In this document: one piece after another, positions 1 through 5,112 of the stretch
Numbering within the stretch: position 1 is the first letter of the stretch
How the letters are laid out: each line of letters begins with the position of its first letter
Source: DASZHA01 sp049644325
GTDB lineage: Bacteria > Chloroflexota > Dormibacteria > DASZGP01
Length of the DNA: 5,112 nt
Assembly: GCA_049644325.1 (NCBI GenBank)
Contig: JBARRR010000055.1
Span: 1-5,112 of the forward strand
Direction: 5' to 3'
Translations under genes and position numbers: made by a program
The notes under the pieces: model-generated
Told to the model about the DNA's origin: nothing
The model's database searches: none
The model's input: the letters and a program-made list of their open reading frames with translations, nothing else

Positions 1-445
1 CCACGATCAGCAGGCCACTCAGTCCGGTGTCGAAGTCGTGCCTGCCCAGCAGCACACCTGTTAGGCCCACGCCCAAGTAGCAGAGTGCGCTGAGGCCGAA
101 CCTTGAGAGCAACACCCAGCGGCCGATAGTTCGGGTGCGCCTCATCCCCAAGGCTTGGACGGCCGGCCGGACGACCAACCCCAGACTTACCACTGAGACC
201 CCTACCAGCCACGCTCCCGTCGCCCAGGGGTCAGTCGCCGGCGCCAGCACCACAAGGGCAACCAGCAGGACGACGAAAAAGTCCGCGAGCGTGACCCGGG
301 CAAGGCTCCGCACGTCGGGGCGAGATACGACGACCTTGATGTGTAAGGAGAGGCCCACGAAGAGCAGCCCAACCAAGGTCGCGGCCGCCGCTCCGGCGGT
401 CACGTAGAAGTCGCGCCAGCCCTGAAGAGCCTCACCGTAGGTCAC
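1..445 (-). CDS. Partial multi-pass membrane protein of unknown function (3' end outside window)
   Basis: The reverse strand is open from a GTG at 445 to the window edge, giving 148 residues with no stop, so the C-terminus is missing. The translation begins VTYGEALQGWRDFYVTAGA and is strongly hydrophobic. Likely membrane helices lie at about residues 14-36, 53-70, 77-92, 111-134 and from 141 on, separated by short Arg-rich loops (RRTRTIGR near 102-109). The opening pattern, W-x-D-F-Y followed by an Ala/Gly-rich helix ending GLLFVGLSLH, is one I know from uncharacterised bacterial membrane proteins; no function is established for them to my knowledge. The GTG lies 7 bases after the stop of the upstream minus-strand gene, with no clear Shine-Dalgarno, so translation may be coupled to it. 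By my count 28 of 148 codons end in A or T, somewhat more than in the genes to the right. That this is a real gene is fairly sure; the exact start is less so. Confidence 0.72.
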   Translation of the reverse strand, partial: MTYGEALQGWRDFYVTAGAAAATLVGLLFVGLSLHIKVVVSRPDVRSLARVTLADFFVVLLVALVVLAPATDPWATGAWLVGVSVVSLGLVVRPAVQALGMRRTRTIGRWVLLSRFGLSALCYLGVGLTGVLLGRHDFDTGLSGLLIV

Positions 446-452
446 CCCGACG

Positions 453-743
453 TCAAAGCTTGAGGAGGTAGACGGGGGCGGCGGCCGCGAGGCCGGCCAC
501 GAGCTGAAGTGCGAGCACAAGCAGCGCCGGTCCTGGAGTTCGCCCCAGCCATCTGAGTGCGAAGAACCCGATGATCGGTAATTGCCCAGCCATCAGTAGC
601 TGCCAGAGATGAGCGGCGGCCCCCTCGTCAGTCTCACGGACCACCCCGAAGATCGCGATGTGACCAAGAGCCAGGCTGAGCGCGGCCAACGACATCGCCA
701 GCGGGATGAGAGCGCTCGGTCGCTTCAAGGTTGAGAAGTTCAT
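453..743 (-). CDS. Small three-helix conserved hypothetical membrane protein
   Basis: This 96-residue protein has predicted helices at about residues 11-35, 45-64 and 71-92. The N-terminus (MNFSTLKRPS) is short and basic, so it is probably cytoplasmic. The only strongly polar stretch is the segment after helix 1, RETDEGAAAHLWQLLM (36-51), which leads into helix 2. This acidic-then-His/Trp/Gln pattern looks conserved from memory of hypothetical proteins in soil bacteria, but I cannot name a family with a known role. The start is well supported: ATG at 743-741 is preceded 7 bases away by GGAGGTGG (758-751). It is the first gene of a likely two-gene unit with the partial membrane protein downstream, and it is divergent from the hydrolase at 909. 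A small membrane subunit or accessory protein is possible, but nothing in the sequence assigns a function. Confidence 0.75.
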   Translation of the reverse strand: MNFSTLKRPSALIPLAMSLAALSLALGHIAIFGVVRETDEGAAAHLWQLLMAGQLPIIGFFALRWLGRTPGPALLVLALQLVAGLAAAAPVYLLKL

Positions 744-750
744 CAGCCGC

Positions 751-758
751 CCACCTCC
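751..758 (-). promoter_or_regulatory. Strong Shine-Dalgarno for the 96-residue membrane protein
   Basis: On the minus strand GGAGGTGG ends 7 bases before the ATG at 743. It is the best ribosome-binding site in the left half of the window and fixes this start. Confidence 0.7.
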
Positions 759-782
759 GGTCGATCGCGCCTCATCGAGCCA

Positions 783-811
783 AGACTAGCTTCCTAGAAT
801 CGGACGGACAA
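783..811 (-). promoter_or_regulatory. Possible promoter for the left membrane-protein pair
   Basis: On the minus strand TTGTCC (811-806) and TAGTCT (788-783) are separated by exactly 17 bases. They match the sigma-70 type -35 box in 4 of 6 positions and the -10 box in 3 of 6, including the TAnnnT core. Transcription would start near 776, leaving a leader of about 30 bases that contains the Shine-Dalgarno. Weak matches like this occur by chance, so this is a candidate only. Confidence 0.3.
795..800 (+). promoter_or_regulatory. Possible -10 box for the SGNH hydrolase gene
   Basis: TAGAAT matches the -10 consensus in 5 of 6 positions and is the best plus-strand match in the divergent spacer. 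No convincing -35 box lies 16-18 bases upstream. The leader to the ATG at 909 would be about 100 bases. It sits between the -35 and -10 of the candidate minus-strand promoter, so the two would compete if both are real. Confidence 0.25.
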
Positions 812-908
812 TGGCCGACCCCGCCGCGTTCCTCGTGCATCGTTCGACCAACCTCGACCGGATCTACAAACGAACCTGAGAGACAGAGCCCGCCGGTGGC
901 GTGCGCCG

Positions 909-2282
909 ATGGTCGGCTACATCGTGCTGGTCGCCGCCATCGTCCTTGCCTCTTACCTGATCGGGCTGCTGGCCACCCCCAGGCAGACCGTCCACATCGT
1001 CGGGCAGACGGTTGCGGTTGGCGCCGCCCGGCCCCATCTCAACCTGTGGGGCCCGGGCGAGCTGATCGAATTCGGAGTGTCGATCCCGCTCAAACTCACC
1101 TTCTACGGACTCCTGAGACCCCACCTCGAAATTGCCCCGGCGCTGTCCACCAATGACCTCACCGCGACACTCCGGGCTGCCTACGACCTGTCGCTCGAAA
1201 GCCTCGGCAAACAGCTCTTCGACGGCTGGCTGCGGTACTGCCTGTGGCTTTTCCTGGTGAGCGAGGCGGTCTGCGCCGCAGTCATCGTGCCGGTCGCGAT
1301 CGCTATGGTGCAATGGCGAGCAGTGCCCAGGCGTAGGGCCGTCCGGCTGACGGTGGGCTGTCTGCTGACGCTGCTGCTGCTGAATGCCGGGCAGGCGGCC
1401 CTGGCCACCAACACCCTCAGCGGCGTTTCCCGCGCGAGCTCGGTCGACGCCCTCGTGGGCCGGGACACCTCCATCTTCACTCCGGCGCCCGTCGGGCCGC
1501 CGGTTTCCGGAATCAACCTCGTCGTCATCGGTGACTCCACCGCTGCCGGGCTGGGCAACGAGCCTGTGAGCAACCCGACACCTGAGGACAGGGCCTGCGG
1601 CCGCAGCAAGGACTCGTTCGCCGCCGTCCTGGCCAACACCAACAGCTACAAGGTCCTCAACCTCGCGTGCAGCACTGCCACCATCCGTGCGGGCATCCTC
1701 GGAGAGCAGCCGCAGGCGGGCCAGACGGTGAGCGCGCAGCTGGGGCGGGCCAAACAGGTGACCGACGCCACCGCGATCATCGTGAGCGTCGGCGCCAATG
1801 AGATGCAGTGGCCGGCGCTGGTTCAGTTCTGCCTTCTCGCCGAGGCCTGCGACGATAACGCGACCACGGCGTTCTTCGATCGAAACCTGAGCAGGTTCAC
1901 GCTCGATTTCGCCGAGTACTTGCTCCCTCAGCTTGCCGCCCTGCCGCAGCATCCTCGCGTGATCATCAACCAGTACTACGACCCGTTCGATCCCGATGTG
2001 CCCTGCAAGGACATCGACGGATGGTCGTCGCAGAAGGTCAGGGTGTTGTCGGCCCGGCTAGCCGCGTTCAACCTGGTGCTGGCCAAGGGCGCCAGCACCT
2101 TCGGGTTCATAGCAGTGAAGCCGGACTTCAGGGGCCACGAGCTCTGCACCAAGCAGCCGTATGTCCAGGGCCTGCCAGACGCCGCGCCCCTGCATCCGAC
2201 CGCCGCCGGCGAGCTTGCCATCGCCCTGGCTGATCAGCAGGCGCTGGTCGCGCCCCCACGCCGCGATGCAAGGAGCCCCTAG
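909..2282 (+). CDS. Membrane-anchored SGNH/GDSL-type hydrolase
   Basis: This 457-residue protein combines a membrane region with a C-terminal SGNH-fold domain (about 200-445). Helices are predicted at 2-22, 111-133 and 147-166. The basic loop between the last two (WRAVPRRRAVR, 136-146) predicts that residues 23-108 and the catalytic domain lie outside the membrane. Block I is clear: VVIGDSTAAGLG, with nucleophile Ser210. Block II is NLACSTAT (251-258), where many relatives have NLACSGAT. Block III is GANE (295-298), with Asn297 and Glu in place of the usual Asp. Block V is PLHPTAAG, with His429; the residue three before it, normally the triad Asp, is Ala426, while Asp424 is five before. Six cysteines (230, 254, 308, 314, 366, 413) in this domain could form three disulfides, as in Streptomyces SGNH esterases. 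Such enzymes hydrolyse acyl esters of lipids or glycans; the substrate here is unknown. The ATG has only a weak GGTGG (895-899) upstream. It closely resembles actinobacterial proteins as I remember them. Confidence 0.85.
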   Translation: MVGYIVLVAAIVLASYLIGLLATPRQTVHIVGQTVAVGAARPHLNLWGPGELIEFGVSIPLKLTFYGLLRPHLEIAPALSTNDLTATLRAAYDLSLESLGKQLFDGWLRYCLWLFLVSEAVCAAVIVPVAIAMVQWRAVPRRRAVRLTVGCLLTLLLLNAGQAALATNTLSGVSRASSVDALVGRDTSIFTPAPVGPPVSGINLVVIGDSTAAGLGNEPVSNPTPEDRACGRSKDSFAAVLANTNSYKVLNLACSTATIRAGILGEQPQAGQTVSAQLGRAKQVTDATAIIVSVGANEMQWPALVQFCLLAEACDDNATTAFFDRNLSRFTLDFAEYLLPQLAALPQHPRVIINQYYDPFDPDVPCKDIDGWSSQKVRVLSARLAAFNLVLAKGASTFGFIAVKPDFRGHELCTKQPYVQGLPDAAPLHPTAAGELAIALADQQALVAPPRRDARSP

Positions 2283-2300
2283 AAGTGGATCCCTCGCATC
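2265..2300. terminator. Weak imperfect hairpin across the convergent gene ends
   Basis: GATGC at 2265-2269 pairs with GCATC at 2296-2300. After one A/C mismatch, AGG (2271-2273) pairs with CCT (2292-2294). The 18-base loop holds both stop codons. There is no T-tract on either side. It is the only dyad I found at this junction and could act as a poor bidirectional terminator, but it lies partly inside both coding regions and may be chance. Confidence 0.2.
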
Positions 2301-4267
2301 AGCTGGGCCATCGCCATTCCCTCGACGCTGACCTCGGGCTTGGCGCCGTCCTCGCCCTCCTTCTTCTTCCCCGCGGTCTCCGGGAACATGTGGTAGGCGC
2401 CGGTCATGACCAGGTGGAGGAAGCCTGGCGCGGTGACGTCGACGAGCTCGCCGAACTTGCCCAGGCGGGTTGAGACCTCCTGCGGCCGCTTGAGGATCGC
2501 CTCCACCACCATCTCGGCGGCCTCATCGGCGTCGATGATGGGGAAGTTGTCGTAGATCGAGGTCGGCGAGATCATCGGCGTGCGCACCAGGGGCATGTGG
2601 ATGTTGGTGACGGTGATGCCGTGGTGGGCCACCTCGGGGGCCATGCATCGGCTGAAGCCTTCCAACGCGCTCTTTGAGGCAACGTAGGCCGCGAACCGCG
2701 GCGGGTAGGCCTGCGCCCCGATCGAGGAGACGTTGATCACCTGGCCGCGGTGCTGCTCCATCATCGATGGCAGCACGCCCATGATCAGCTTGATGGCGCC
2801 GAAGTAGTTCAATTGCATCGTGCGCTGGAAGTCGTGGAAGCGGTCCAGCGACTCCTCCACCGACCTCCGGATGGAGCGGCCGGCGTTGTTGATAAGGATG
2901 TCGACCCGGCCGTGGTCGGCCAGCACCTGCTCGAGCATCGCCCCGATGGATTCGAGGTCAGAGAGGTCGGTGGGATAGACCCAGGCCTTGCCGCCTTCGG
3001 CCTCGATCTTGGCCTTGAGCTCGTCGAGCTTTTCCTTGGTCCGCGAGACCAGCATCAGGTGTCCGCCGGAGCGGCCCAGCGCCCTGGCGACCGCCTCGCC
3101 GATGCCGGATGACGCCCCGGTGATGATCACCACCTTGCCCTCCAGCGCCGCCCGGAGGTTGCGCTCGGTGGGCAGCTCGGGGTCGAGATGGCGCTCCCAG
3201 TAGTCCCAGATCCGCCAGGCATAGGCGCGCAGCGGCGGCACCTCGATACCGCTGCCGGCCAGCTCCTTCTGCGACTCGGTGGCGGTGAAGGTGGCACGGT
3301 TGGCCATGTAGTCGAGGGCCGGTTCCGGGATCTTGATGCCCTCCAGCACCTGCTCCCGGATGCGCTGCACCGCCGGCAGCCTGCCGATGGCGTTGCTGAT
3401 GTCACTGGGCACCATCGACGTGGCGCGGCGGTCGAAGCGCAGGGCGAACTCCGGGGCGTGGGCGGCGCGGGCGAACTCATTGAGGGTGTCGCCAAGCGAA
3501 AGCGGGTTGGGATCGACGATGTGGAAGGTCCTGCCGTCGAGCCCTTCCTTGTGTCCAATGTGGTCGATGGCCTGGGCCACGAAGTCCACCGGCACCAGGT
3601 TCAGGGGCCAGCCCTCCGGACCGACCAGCGGCGCCCAGCTGGGTAGCGATGCGCGCAGGCGCTGCAGGATCTTGAAGGCGTAGTACGGCCCATCGATGCG
3701 GTCGGCTTCGCCGGTCTGCGAATGGCCGACCACGATCCCGGGGCGGTACACGCGGTAGGGCACCTTTGACTCGTTGCGGACGATCTGCTCCGACTCGTAC
3801 TTGGTGGCGTAGTACGGGTGCTCGAGCTCCTGGCCCTCCTCGAACATCTCCTCGCTGAAGTCGCCCTTCCACTTGCCCCCGGCGACGGCTATGGAGCTGA
3901 CATGGTGGAGCCGGGCGGCCCCGGCTGAGTTGGCCAGCTCGACGACGTGTCGAGTGCCGTCAACGTTGGCGGCGCGGTTGGCGGCCTCGGTGGCCTCGAG
4001 GTCGTAGACCGCGGCCAGGTGGTAGACCTCGGCGCCTTTAAGATGGGCCTTGTCCTCGGCGCTGACGCCGGCGTCGGGCTTGGTGATGTCTCCCTCGACG
4101 CCCTTGATGCGGTCGGCGGCCTGTGGCCAACGCTCCGCGACCAGGGCATCCAGCTTGGCGCGGCTGCCCTTGCGCACGAGCGCGTAGATGTCGCCATCAC
4201 GCTTGACCAGCTGGTCGATGAGGTTCTTGCCGATGAAGCCGGTCGCGCCGGTTACCAAGTAAGCCAT
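2279..4267 (-). CDS. Two-domain fatty acyl-CoA/ACP reductase (fused SDR domains)
   Basis: Predicted to reduce long-chain acyl-CoA or acyl-ACP with NAD(P)H to fatty aldehyde and/or alcohol, precursors of wax esters. With ATG at 4267 it has 662 residues, close to the 661 of the Marinobacter reductase Maqu_2507 and the ~650 of mycobacterial AcrA1. The N-terminal extended-SDR domain (1 to ~370) has the nucleotide motif TGATGFIG (6-13), Ser124/125 in HHVSSIA, and YxxxK at Tyr152/Lys156. The C-terminal classical SDR domain (from ~376) has TGASSGIG (383-390), NNAG (460-463), Asn487, Ser515 and YxxxK at Tyr528/Lys532, so both active sites look intact. From memory, blocks such as NNAGRSIRRS and the ending MRGIHF (MRGIYW in Maqu_2507) match this subfamily closely. 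An in-frame GTG at 4279 would add four residues, but the Shine-Dalgarno GAGGAGA overlaps it, so the ATG is preferred. No membrane helix or signal peptide is evident, so it is probably cytoplasmic. Which domain does which reduction step cannot be read from the sequence. Confidence 0.92.
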   Translation of the reverse strand: MAYLVTGATGFIGKNLIDQLVKRDGDIYALVRKGSRAKLDALVAERWPQAADRIKGVEGDITKPDAGVSAEDKAHLKGAEVYHLAAVYDLEATEAANRAANVDGTRHVVELANSAGAARLHHVSSIAVAGGKWKGDFSEEMFEEGQELEHPYYATKYESEQIVRNESKVPYRVYRPGIVVGHSQTGEADRIDGPYYAFKILQRLRASLPSWAPLVGPEGWPLNLVPVDFVAQAIDHIGHKEGLDGRTFHIVDPNPLSLGDTLNEFARAAHAPEFALRFDRRATSMVPSDISNAIGRLPAVQRIREQVLEGIKIPEPALDYMANRATFTATESQKELAGSGIEVPPLRAYAWRIWDYWERHLDPELPTERNLRAALEGKVVIITGASSGIGEAVARALGRSGGHLMLVSRTKEKLDELKAKIEAEGGKAWVYPTDLSDLESIGAMLEQVLADHGRVDILINNAGRSIRRSVEESLDRFHDFQRTMQLNYFGAIKLIMGVLPSMMEQHRGQVINVSSIGAQAYPPRFAAYVASKSALEGFSRCMAPEVAHHGITVTNIHMPLVRTPMISPTSIYDNFPIIDADEAAEMVVEAILKRPQEVSTRLGKFGELVDVTAPGFLHLVMTGAYHMFPETAGKKKEGEDGAKPEVSVEGMAMAQLMRGIHF

Positions 4268-4270
4268 CGC

Positions 4271-4277
4271 TCTCCTC
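4271..4277 (-). promoter_or_regulatory. Shine-Dalgarno that decides the acyl reductase start
   Basis: On the minus strand GAGGAGA (4277-4271) lies 3 bases before the ATG at 4267; its GAGG core is 6 bases away. It starts within the alternative in-frame GTG codon (4279-4277) and covers the codons after it, so it can serve only the ATG. Homologues also begin directly with a M-x-Y-hydrophobic-TG sequence. Confidence 0.75.
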
Positions 4278-4296
4278 ACACCTACTTCGCGTCGAG

Positions 4297-4329
4297 ATCA
4301 GCCGGCGCCCGCGACGCCGGAAGGCTGAT
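4297..4329. repeat. Nested inverted repeat upstream of the acyl reductase
   Basis: ATCAGCC (4297-4303) and GGCTGAT (4323-4329) are perfect 7-base inverted arms 19 bases apart. A second, overlapping dyad, CCGGCG (4302-4307) and CGCCGG (4315-4320), lies inside. It is 30-62 bases upstream of the reductase ATG and overlaps the end of the only -10-like box there. It could be a repressor operator or an RNA hairpin in the leader. No T-tract follows on the minus strand, so an intrinsic terminator for the upstream gene is less likely. Confidence 0.4.
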
Positions 4330-4333
4330 GCTA
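4328..4333 (-). promoter_or_regulatory. Possible -10 box for the acyl reductase
   Basis: On the minus strand TAGCAT (4333-4328) matches the -10 consensus in 4 of 6 positions and keeps the TAnnnT pattern seen in high-GC bacteria. No good -35 box is found 17 bases upstream. The start would fall near 4321, within the inverted repeat. If it is not real, the reductase is read through from the upstream oxidoreductase gene. Confidence 0.25.
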
Positions 4334-4387
4334 ACCCAAGCGGCAGCGGCGGCGGGTCGCATCAGGCGGTCCTGGGTTCGGCTCGAG

Positions 4388-5112
4388 TCAGCTACCGTTG
4401 GGGATCAGGAGCACCTTGCCCGTGGTCCGGCCCGAGGCGACCTCCGTGAGGGCGGCAACCGCGTCCGACAGCGGATAGGTGGCTGAGATGTGGGGCTTGA
4501 TCTCCCCCCGCCCATACATCTCGTGCAGGGTACCGACCACCTCCTGGATCAGCTCCGGCTTCTTGAGGTTGTAGGCGCCCCAGTGGAGGCCGACGACTGA
4601 GTAGTTCTTGACCAGCACGTGGTTGGCCTTGGCCTCGGGGATTCGGCCGGAGGTGAAGCCCACGATGATGATGCGGCCCTCGAACGCGATGCACTTGGTG
4701 GAGCGGTCGTAGACGTCGCCGCCAACCGGGTCCCAGATCACGTCGGCGCCCCGCTTCTCGGTGATTCGGTTGACCTCGTCGGCGAAGTCCTCGGTCTTGT
4801 AGTTGATGCCGTGGTCGGCGCCAATATCGAGGCAGACCTGGACCTTCTCGTCGGTGCCGGCGGTGGCGATCACTGTTGCGCCGGCCGCCTTGCCCAGCTG
4901 GATGGCGGCGGTCCCGGTGCCGCCGGCGCCTCCGTGGACCAGGAGCACCTCACCGGGCTGGATATGTGCCCGGACGTGGAGTCCGAAGTAGCCGGTCTGG
5001 TAAACGATGTTGAAGGCGGCGGCGTCCTCGAAGGACATGCCGTCAGGGACCCTCTGCACCATCATCGGCAGGGTGTCGACGACCTCGGCGTAGCCGCCGT
5101 GGCCGATGGCGT
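4388..5112 (-). CDS. Partial NADPH:quinone oxidoreductase-like zinc-independent MDR enzyme
   Basis: The reading frame is open from the right edge to a TGA at 4390-4388, giving 240 C-terminal residues; the start lies outside. Internal ATGs at 5065/5062 are not the true start, because 15 upstream in-frame codons (AIGHGGYAEVVDTLP) read as typical family sequence. With a usual family length of about 320-330 residues, some 85 are missing. The Rossmann motif GGAGGTG is at visible residues 60-66 (HGGAGGTGTAAIQLGKAAGA), followed by the NADP-site pattern GADHGINYKTEDF and the VGGDVYD segment (129-135). The C-terminal SGRTTGKVLL is also typical. Such cytoplasmic enzymes transfer hydride from NADPH to quinones, enones or, in some relatives, enoyl thioesters. 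It lies upstream of the acyl reductase on the same strand, 120 bp away, so co-transcription is possible but not shown. The exact substrate cannot be read from the sequence. Confidence 0.88.
   Translation of the reverse strand, partial: AIGHGGYAEVVDTLPMMVQRVPDGMSFEDAAAFNIVYQTGYFGLHVRAHIQPGEVLLVHGGAGGTGTAAIQLGKAAGATVIATAGTDEKVQVCLDIGADHGINYKTEDFADEVNRITEKRGADVIWDPVGGDVYDRSTKCIAFEGRIIIVGFTSGRIPEAKANHVLVKNYSVVGLHWGAYNLKKPELIQEVVGTLHEMYGRGEIKPHISATYPLSDAVAALTEVASGRTTGKVLLIPNGS

Noticed and set aside
135..407. Plus-strand open frame of 90 codons at the left end
   Set aside because: Its Thr/Arg/Ser/Ala-rich translation looks like a shadow, and the opposite strand encodes a convincing membrane protein over the same bases.
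731..1156. Plus-strand open frame of 141 codons across the divergent spacer
   Set aside because: It overlaps the start of the hydrolase in another frame and is Arg/Pro/Ser-rich with no domain. The hydrolase frame carries clear motifs.
864..1952. Minus-strand open frame of 362 codons opposite the hydrolase gene
   Set aside because: It lies wholly antisense to a well-supported gene. Its translation is rich in Arg, Gly, Asp and Gln with no recognisable domain, as expected from a GC-rich coding strand read backwards.
4268..4279. GTG at 4279 as start of the acyl reductase (666 residues)
   Set aside because: The Shine-Dalgarno GAGGAGA would lie inside the coding sequence, and homologues start at the position of the ATG at 4267.
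3947..4486. Plus-strand open frame of 179 codons
   Set aside because: It is antisense to the start of the acyl reductase and the end of the oxidoreductase, crosses the intergenic gap, and has a low-complexity Val/Gly/Asp-rich translation with no domain.
1..5112. tRNA or rRNA genes, CRISPR array, insertion sequence, phage or defence genes
   Set aside because: No tRNA-like cloverleaf, regularly spaced repeats, transposase or integrase motifs, or terminal inverted repeats were seen. Nearly all bases are accounted for by five coding regions.

Overview
This is a high-GC window with tightly packed genes and GC-rich third codon positions. The SGNH hydrolase most resembles actinobacterial (mycobacterium-like) proteins as I remember them. 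The two-domain reductase is a type found in mycobacteria and also in marine gammaproteobacteria. The best guess is a soil or aquatic actinobacterium or a similar high-GC lineage. The window alone does not fix the taxon, because the small membrane protein on the left looks like families also seen in other phyla.

Layout. Left block (1-743, minus strand): two membrane-protein genes in tandem, a complete 96-residue three-helix protein followed after 7 bases by a membrane protein that runs off the left edge. A 165-bp divergent spacer (744-908) separates them from a plus-strand gene (909-2282) for a three-helix membrane-anchored SGNH/GDSL-type hydrolase whose catalytic domain probably faces outward. 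This gene converges on a minus-strand gene (2279-4267), and the two stop codons share one CTAG. The minus-strand gene encodes a 662-residue fatty acyl-CoA/ACP reductase made of two fused short-chain dehydrogenase domains. Upstream of it, on the same strand and after a 120-bp gap, is the 3' part of a zinc-independent NADPH:quinone oxidoreductase-like gene that runs off the right edge.

Function. The clearest biochemical theme is NAD(P)H-dependent lipid or carbonyl reduction: the acyl reductase should make fatty aldehyde and/or fatty alcohol (wax ester or ether-lipid precursors). The quinone-oxidoreductase-like enzyme may act on a reactive carbonyl or enone, but that link rests only on gene order. 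The hydrolase and the two small membrane proteins have no assigned substrate. I see no RNA gene, mobile element, CRISPR array, defence system or phage gene. The window looks like an ordinary chromosomal region; the points most worth following are the atypical catalytic blocks of the hydrolase, the shared stop codons, and an inverted repeat upstream of the reductase.
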